Origin: JBBRNH01 sp038247465
GTDB lineage: Bacteria; Bacteroidota; Bacteroidia; Cytophagales; Spirosomataceae
NCBI GenBank assembly: GCA_038247465.1
Contig: JBBRUV010000301.1
Location: forward strand, 1-6,021
Direction: 5' to 3'
Length of the DNA: 6,021 bases
Shown: positions 1-3,639 of the stretch, one piece after another
How positions within the stretch are numbered: the first letter of the stretch is position 1
Layout of the letters: each line of letters starts with the position of its first letter
Notes under the pieces: generated by a model
Told to the model about the DNA's origin: nothing
Database searches by the model: none
What the model saw: the letters and a program-made list of their open reading frames with translations, nothing else
Program-made: the position numbers and the translations under genes

Positions 1-565
1 CGACAACGGCAGCAGCTACGGCAAAGACAACCTGAAAACCGAACTCACCAACAAGGTCGCCGTTGTAACGCGCTTACTACCAACGGTATTTGCCTGGGCG
101 CGGGCGGCTAAACCGTCGCAACCGCTCACGTCGGGCGTGTGGATTGTCTCGAATGAACACGACTGGAGCAACCCGGCCAAATGGACGGCAATGGAACGGA
201 TTCAGCTCGAAAACTCCGATATCATTACCTTTCATAACTACGCGCCGTTGCCGTCGTTCGAGAAATCAATCGCGCAGTTACGGACGATGAACCGCCCCGT
301 TATCTGCACCGAATTTCTGGCCCGGAGTGTGAACAGCAAATTTCAGACGCACCTGCCCGTTGCCAAACGCGAAAAAGTAGGGATGATGTGCTGGGGATTT
401 GTGGTCGGCAAAACACAGACCAATCTGCCCTGGGATAGCTGGCAGAAACCCTACGTGGGTGATAACAAGCTGAAAATCTGGCACCACGAAATTCTCCGGG
501 CCGACGGTTCGCCCTACGACCCGGCAGAAGTTGCCGCCATCAAAGACGCAACAGGTAAACAATGA
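1..565 (+). CDS. Glycoside hydrolase (cellulase / 1,4-beta-xylanase-like TIM barrel), C-terminal part
   Basis: This is the last 187 codons of a gene that starts upstream of the window, read from base 2 to the TGA at 563-565. The protein resembles the 'cellulase family glycosylhydrolase' or '1,4-beta-xylanase' proteins of Bacteroidota, which hydrolyse beta-linked polysaccharides. Visible landmarks are SDIITFHNYAP (a late barrel strand), then PVICTEFLAR, whose Glu (codon 311-313) is the likely catalytic nucleophile, then the aromatic block GMMCWGFVVGKTQTNLPWDSWQKP that is typical near the end of this family's barrel, and a closing YDPAEVAAIKDATGK helix. The acid/base Asn-Glu-Pro motif is expected just before the visible part, so it cannot be checked. 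An Asn-Glu pair at 152-157 (SNEHDW) may be coincidental. Any secretion signal lies outside the window. The KdsC-like gene follows after 24 bases on the same strand, so the two may be co-transcribed. The fold assignment is firm, but the exact substrate is not known. Confidence -1.
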   Translation, partial: DNGSSYGKDNLKTELTNKVAVVTRLLPTVFAWARAAKPSQPLTSGVWIVSNEHDWSNPAKWTAMERIQLENSDIITFHNYAPLPSFEKSIAQLRTMNRPVICTEFLARSVNSKFQTHLPVAKREKVGMMCWGFVVGKTQTNLPWDSWQKPYVGDNKLKIWHHEILRADGSPYDPAEVAAIKDATGKQ

Positions 566-589
566 ACGAGTATCAGTGAGCAATTCCGA

Positions 590-1120
590 ATGACTACTAA
601 CGCGAAAGAAATGACTGATGACCTGCGCCTGCGGGCTGCAAAAATCCGGCTGCTGCTTTCCGACTGCGATGGCGTGCTGACCGACGCCGGCGTGTACTAC
701 GGCGAGCAGGGCGAAGTGCTGAAAAAATTCAACATTCGGGATGGCATGGCCGTTGAGCGGCTCCGGCAGGAAATTGACGTTGATTTCGGCATCGTCACCG
801 GCGAGTTGTCTCCATCGGTGCGAAAACGGGCCGAAAAGCTGAAAATCAACGAATTACACCTCGGTGCGAAAGATAAAGTGGCGGTACTGACCGAGATTTG
901 CCAACGACGCGGCCTGACTCCCGATCAAATTGCGTTTATCGGTGATGACGTAAATGACCTCGGTATTTTGGGAGCGGTTGGGTTGGCAGCCTGCCCTGCC
1001 GATGCTTTGCCGCAGGTGCGGGCGGTAGCGCAGTGGGTCAGTACGTTGCCGGGCGGGTCGGGCTGCGTACGCGAACTGGCCGAGTGGATTATCGCGGTGC
1101 AGACTACACCAACCCGCTGA
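590..1120 (+). CDS. kdsC: KdsC-family HAD phosphatase (3-deoxy-D-manno-octulosonate 8-phosphate phosphatase-like)
   Basis: This is a 176-residue C0-type HAD hydrolase without a cap domain, the length usual for KdsC. The family removes phosphate from KDO-8-phosphate on the way to CMP-KDO for lipopolysaccharide, in the cytoplasm and usually as a tetramer. All HAD motifs are present: motif I DCDGVLTD with nucleophile D25 and acid/base D27, motif II Thr70 in IVTGE, motif III Lys96 in the GAKDK stretch, and motif IV GDDVND with D119 and D120. The FNIRDGM segment (residues 47-53) and the late PGGSG (about 154-158) also match KdsC. ATG 590 is the longest start. ATG 611 (Met8), preceded by the A-rich gcgaaagaa, would give a 169-residue protein and is equally plausible. 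The gene sits 24 bases after the glycoside hydrolase, and its 3' end overlaps the convergent Uma2 gene by 17 bases. Related sugar-phosphate phosphatases of the neuraminate or KDN type cannot be excluded, because no kdsA, kdsB or kdsD neighbour is visible. Confidence 0.85.
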   Translation: MTTNAKEMTDDLRLRAAKIRLLLSDCDGVLTDAGVYYGEQGEVLKKFNIRDGMAVERLRQEIDVDFGIVTGELSPSVRKRAEKLKINELHLGAKDKVAVLTEICQRRGLTPDQIAFIGDDVNDLGILGAVGLAACPADALPQVRAVAQWVSTLPGGSGCVRELAEWIIAVQTTPTR

Positions 1121-1718
1121 TGATGAGGCTGCAACCGGGCAGAACGTCAATGGGTTGCGTCCAGTTTTTGATGAGCCAGTCTTTATCCGGTTCGGCAACC
1201 CAAACTTTTTCTGACTTCGTAAAAATCCAGATTACCTTTTCCACGCCAAAATCGAGCAGTTGGGTGGTCTTTTGCTGGTAATAGTCCACCTCAATCTCGA
1301 ACCGGGTCATATCGGCTTTGGTGTCAATCTCGATCACTACTTTGGGCGGCACCCAAGCGTATTTGCTCAAGTCCTGGGTTTCCAGCACGGCAGTCTCGAA
1401 AATTGCCAGATTGCAGGCCCGCCAATCACTCTTTTTGAATTGAACACCGAGTTCATTCGTCAATACTTCATAGCCTGAATCAACCAACTGGTTCGACAAT
1501 TTGACATTTACCTTAGAAGCTAACCGGCTCTGCAAGAGGCTCGAACTCATGATTTCTTCTTTGGTTTTACGGTGGGCAATAACATCCTGATACCCGGCGT
1601 AATAGACGGGCTTCCCGTCCCACATCTCATAAATCAGCGATTCGAGCAGTTGCGCCCGCTCTTTGCGCTGTTGTGGCGTTTGGGCCGGGCGTTTTCGTGG
1701 GGGTTGTTCAGCAATCAT
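1104..1718 (-). CDS. Uma2-family (DUF820) PD-(D/E)XK-fold protein
   Basis: A 204-residue minus-strand protein starts at ATG 1718-1716 and stops at TAG 1106-1104. It resembles the Uma2 family (PF05685), a restriction-endonuclease-like fold that is common in cyanobacteria and scattered in Bacteroidota. Its cellular role is largely unproven. The supporting part is the core WVPPKVVIEIDTKAD (about residues 122-136), which corresponds to the usual PDLVVEVLSP strand with E130, followed by a helix (YYQQKTTQLLDFGV) and the closing strand KVIWIFTKSEKVWV. Typical members have an earlier Pro-Asp (PDVA-like) metal ligand. The aligned place here reads ACNLAIF, with Asn103 in place of Asp, and the second PD reads PP. 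Catalysis may therefore be weakened or rearranged. The first 25 residues are basic and Pro/Gln-rich. The gene is convergent with the KdsC-like gene and divergent from the LysM gene, so it is probably transcribed alone. The family call is fairly secure, but nuclease activity is unproven. Confidence 0.75.
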   Translation of the reverse strand: MIAEQPPRKRPAQTPQQRKERAQLLESLIYEMWDGKPVYYAGYQDVIAHRKTKEEIMSSSLLQSRLASKVNVKLSNQLVDSGYEVLTNELGVQFKKSDWRACNLAIFETAVLETQDLSKYAWVPPKVVIEIDTKADMTRFEIEVDYYQQKTTQLLDFGVEKVIWIFTKSEKVWVAEPDKDWLIKNWTQPIDVLPGCSLIISGLV

Positions 1719-1835
1719 AGCGGTTGTGTTTCAGAGCAATTTACAGAAAAATAATGGATTCCCGCACCGGATTTTATCGTGCAGGATAGACTGTCTGAAC
1801 ATTCGCCAATCCTAAAAGTTGGTAGTCTGGGTTGC

Positions 1836-1866
1836 TTTGCGTTGGTTTACGGCGCAAATACCTATT
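1836..1866 (+). promoter_or_regulatory. Candidate Bacteroidota -33/-7 promoter for the LysM gene
   Basis: A TTTG at 1836-1839 is followed after 19 bases by TAcctatt at 1859-1866. This fits the Bacteroidota sigma-ABfr pattern (TTTG, about 19-21 bases, TAnnTTTG) except for imperfect matches in the last half of the -7 box. Transcription would begin near 1870-1874, leaving an A/T-rich leader of about 20 bases (aaaacctttttaaacaca) before the ATG at 1893. This position also argues against a longer upstream start for the gene. It is a pattern match only. Confidence 0.35.
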
Positions 1867-1892
1867 CAGTTCATAAAACCTTTTTAAACACA

Positions 1893-2366
1893 ATGGGTCT
1901 GTTAAATTTCTTCAAAGGCGTTGGTGAGAAAATCTTCGGTAAAGAACACGAAGCTCCCGCTGCCGAACCCGCCAAAGCTGCCGAAGTAGAGCCGCTCAAA
2001 GCCGGTGCGCTCCTCAACCACGTGAAGCAACTTGGTTTGGCCTACAACAAGCTGACAATCAGAACCAAAGGCGACACGGTGACGATTGAAGGCGAAGTGA
2101 AATCGCAGGAAGATGCCGAGAAAATCGCCCTCGCCGTTGGTAACGTAGAAGGCGTTCACGTGGTAGATAACCAACTGATGGTTAACGACCCAACGCCCGA
2201 AGCCACCTACCACGAAGTAAAATCGGGCGATACGCTGTCGGCCATTGCCAAAGAAGTGTATGGCGATCCGATGAAATACGGCGTGATTTTCGAGGCTAAC
2301 AAGCCGATGCTGAAAGACCCCGACCTGATTTATCCGGGTCAGATGCTGCGGATTCCGCAGTTGTAG
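1893..2366 (+). CDS. kbp: BON-LysM protein, homologue of E. coli Kbp/YgaU (potassium-binding protein)
   Basis: This is a 157-residue soluble protein with no signal peptide. It opens with MGLLNFFKGVGEKIFG, nearly the same as the MGLFNFVKDAGEKLW start of E. coli Kbp (149 residues, from memory), which fixes the start at 1893. An in-frame ATG at 1779 would add 38 residues with no counterpart and would run through the candidate promoter. After a short Ala/Pro/Glu linker (residues 18-34) comes a BON domain (about 35-97: VTIEGEVKSQEDAEKIALAVGNVEGV...VDNQL) and then a LysM domain (about 106-155: YHEVKSGDTLSAIAKEVYGD...IFEANKPML...YPGQMLRIP). In E. coli the protein is cytoplasmic, binds K+ and supports growth at high K+. 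That role is inferred here from the shared architecture. It appears to be a single-gene unit with its own promoter and a strong terminator. Confidence 0.9.
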   Translation: MGLLNFFKGVGEKIFGKEHEAPAAEPAKAAEVEPLKAGALLNHVKQLGLAYNKLTIRTKGDTVTIEGEVKSQEDAEKIALAVGNVEGVHVVDNQLMVNDPTPEATYHEVKSGDTLSAIAKEVYGDPMKYGVIFEANKPMLKDPDLIYPGQMLRIPQL

Positions 2367-2378
2367 TCTGACGCAACC

Positions 2379-2423
2379 ATCAGAAAGGGAGCCGTATCAT
2401 TGTGATACGGCTCCCTTTCTGAT
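2379..2423 (+). terminator. Rho-independent terminator after the LysM gene
   Basis: A perfect inverted repeat has arms 2379-2399 and 2403-2423 (21 bp, no mismatch) around the three-base loop TTG. The stem core is GGGAGCCGTATCA against TGATACGGCTCCC. It begins 12 bases after the LysM stop codon and runs straight into TTTT at 2423-2426, the usual plus-strand terminator layout. There is no matching T-run on the minus-strand side, so termination of leftward transcripts is less certain. Confidence 0.85.
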
Positions 2424-2426
2424 TTT

Positions 2427-2670
2427 CACCCTGCCCTCGACCAGTGTCCTCACAGGCCGCATGGGTAGGTTCTGCTTTATCACACCTTGACATGCGGATT
2501 TTCGATCAGCCCGACCACGTTCCCAAACGGGTCGCGGACGGTAACCGTTTTAATGCCGTCGCCTACGTCGGTGATGGGGCCGTGTTCGGACCAGATTTTG
2601 GTTTGCTCTACATCAGGAGCCGCCTAAATAACAGTGCGAAGGCCGGGAAGCATAGGAATTGGAGTTTGGT
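2427..2670. other. Stretch without an intact gene between the LysM terminator and the nuclease gene
   Basis: Together with the terminator this makes about 300 bases with no functional gene. Most of it is the VOC-family remnant on the minus strand (2480-2668). The remaining 2427-2479 shows no hairpin, repeat or promoter that I could support. A plus-strand open frame at 2444-2674 is the mirror of the remnant and has no family resemblance. Confidence 0.6.
2480..2668 (-). pseudogene. Remnant of a glyoxalase/VOC-family protein, centre deleted and with an in-frame stop
   Basis: Read on the minus strand in one frame from about 2668 down to the TGA at 2482-2480, the translation is NQTPIPMLPGLRTVI, a stop (TAG at 2626-2624), AAPDVEQTKIW, then SEHGPITDVGDGIKTV, then TVRDPFGNVVGLIENPH and a short tail. 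The first part matches the usual N-terminus of small VOC (glyoxalase/bleomycin-resistance fold) proteins of Bacteroidota, where the stop position normally holds Tyr. The DPFGN...GLIENPH part is the typical C-terminus. The roughly 70 residues that should lie between them, the bulk of the domain, are missing. There is no upstream ATG in frame, only an internal one at 2653. The remnant abuts the stop codon of the minus-strand nuclease gene. It is judged a decayed gene, not a functional short peptide. Confidence 0.75.
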
Positions 2671-3555
2671 TTAATTCGTTACGTCTTTCCTGGCTTCCAG
2701 AACACGTTGTAAATCAGTGGGCAAGCGATTCAGAAAATCGTATCCCGTTTTTTCTTCCAGCTCGTCAATGCTCACTAAGTAATAGCCCCAGGGCCGGTCG
2801 GCAACCGTTTGGCGGTTGGGGATATTCACGGCAATCACGCGGGTATTGGTCGAGATGCGGTTCAGGTCGTCGGAGCCGGTGGGCAACACCACAATAATTT
2901 TATAGAGCGCAGCGGGCACCGTAATTTTTCCACCGGCAATTTTGGTTTCGCGCCCGTTTTCGCCGGTGCCACCAGAGCCAATCACTCCCGCCGTAATGTA
3001 TAACTCGTTGCCGCCCGCCAGCAGTGACCGGCAATAATCTTCTAAATTTTTCCAGGCCACGCGGTTATGCTGCGGAGCCTGCGGCACAATATTGGTCATG
3101 AGAAACGTGGCCGAGTTGTCTTCCGGCGATGCGTCGCGGTCGTCAGCCGGGCAGAGATGGCCCCGGTCAAAGCCGGTATTGGTGTAGTCGGTGGTTTTGG
3201 CTGCATACCAGCCCGATGGCAAATCAGGGTCGGGTCTGAAATTATTGGTGCGGGCAAACGGGCCTTTCCAGGCCGCGCTCAGGTGCCAGCTTACCCAGTT
3301 TGCCGTGCCGCGCTGCCGGTTATACGACAGGGCATAAACGGGTTTCTGCATCAAATAATTATCAGAGTCGTTGTTGTTGGCTCCGCTGGGATTACCGAGC
3401 GTCAGTTGGTCGTCGCGGCCTGGTTCGGTGTTGTTGCCGGTTGAGGAAGTTCGTGACGGAACACCGGGCAGACAGCCGACCAGCGAAACCAGCAGCACAA
3501 CAGAAAACAACCGGATAACGAAGCCGAAACAGGAGAAGGTTGGTTTTTTTGGCAT
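2671..3555 (-). CDS. DNA/RNA non-specific endonuclease (NucA/NUC1 type), predicted lipoprotein
   Basis: A 294-residue minus-strand protein starts at ATG 3555-3553 and stops at TAA 2673-2671. The N-terminus is a lipoprotein signal: basic start, hydrophobic stretch (residues 10-26), and lipobox LVGC with Cys28 as the lipid site. A Ser/Thr/Asn/Gly-rich linker follows (about 30-66). The nuclease domain (about 68-285) is of the beta-beta-alpha metal type. It has FDRGHLCPADDR with general base His133, TNIVPQ with Asn155, and the helix QHNRVAWKNLE with Asn164 as the expected Mg2+ ligand and Glu172. The spacings from His133 (22, 31 and 39 residues) closely match Serratia nuclease His89/Asn110/Asn119/Glu127. 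Such enzymes cut single- and double-stranded DNA and RNA without sequence preference, and here would act at the cell envelope, for example in nucleic-acid scavenging. No acidic residues directly follow Cys28, so a surface-export signal of the Lys-Asp/Glu type is not seen. The gene is divergent from the GT-C gene (84 bases between starts). Confidence 0.9.
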   Translation of the reverse strand: MPKKPTFSCFGFVIRLFSVVLLVSLVGCLPGVPSRTSSTGNNTEPGRDDQLTLGNPSGANNNDSDNYLMQKPVYALSYNRQRGTANWVSWHLSAAWKGPFARTNNFRPDPDLPSGWYAAKTTDYTNTGFDRGHLCPADDRDASPEDNSATFLMTNIVPQAPQHNRVAWKNLEDYCRSLLAGGNELYITAGVIGSGGTGENGRETKIAGGKITVPAALYKIIVVLPTGSDDLNRISTNTRVIAVNIPNRQTVADRPWGYYLVSIDELEEKTGYDFLNRLPTDLQRVLEARKDVTN

Positions 3556-3639
3556 TGTTCTTGAACTTTACACTGAAAACAGACAGACCGATCTTATTCG
3601 GTTGTAAAACTGCCCACAAAACGCTTTCTCTCGCTGCTC

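Noticed and set aside
152..157. Asn-Glu pair in SNEHDW as the glycoside hydrolase acid/base motif
   Set aside because: In this family the acid/base Asn-Glu-Pro normally comes before the SSYG-like segment that opens the window, so the true motif is probably just outside and this pair may be coincidental.
278..583. Open frame of 101 codons on the minus strand
   Set aside because: It is antisense to the glycoside hydrolase C-terminus, which shows clear family motifs.
1719..1780. Minus-strand promoter for the Uma2 gene (TAAATTGC resembling a -7 box)
   Set aside because: No TTTG lies at the required distance upstream, so the match is likely chance in an A/T-rich spacer.
1779..1892. Longer N-terminus for the BON-LysM protein from the in-frame ATG at 1779
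   Set aside because: The extra 38 residues have no match to the family, the E. coli-like MGLLNF start lies at 1893, and the candidate promoter lies inside the extension.
3067..3444. Open frame of 125 codons on the plus strand
   Set aside because: It is antisense to the nuclease catalytic domain, which has all expected active-site residues. The plus-strand product resembles nothing I know.
3556..3639. Divergent promoters between the nuclease and GT-C genes
   Set aside because: On the minus strand a TTTG is followed 20 bases later by TAAGATCG, but the -7 match is too weak to report. On the plus strand no TTTG/TAnnTTTG pair with proper spacing was found.
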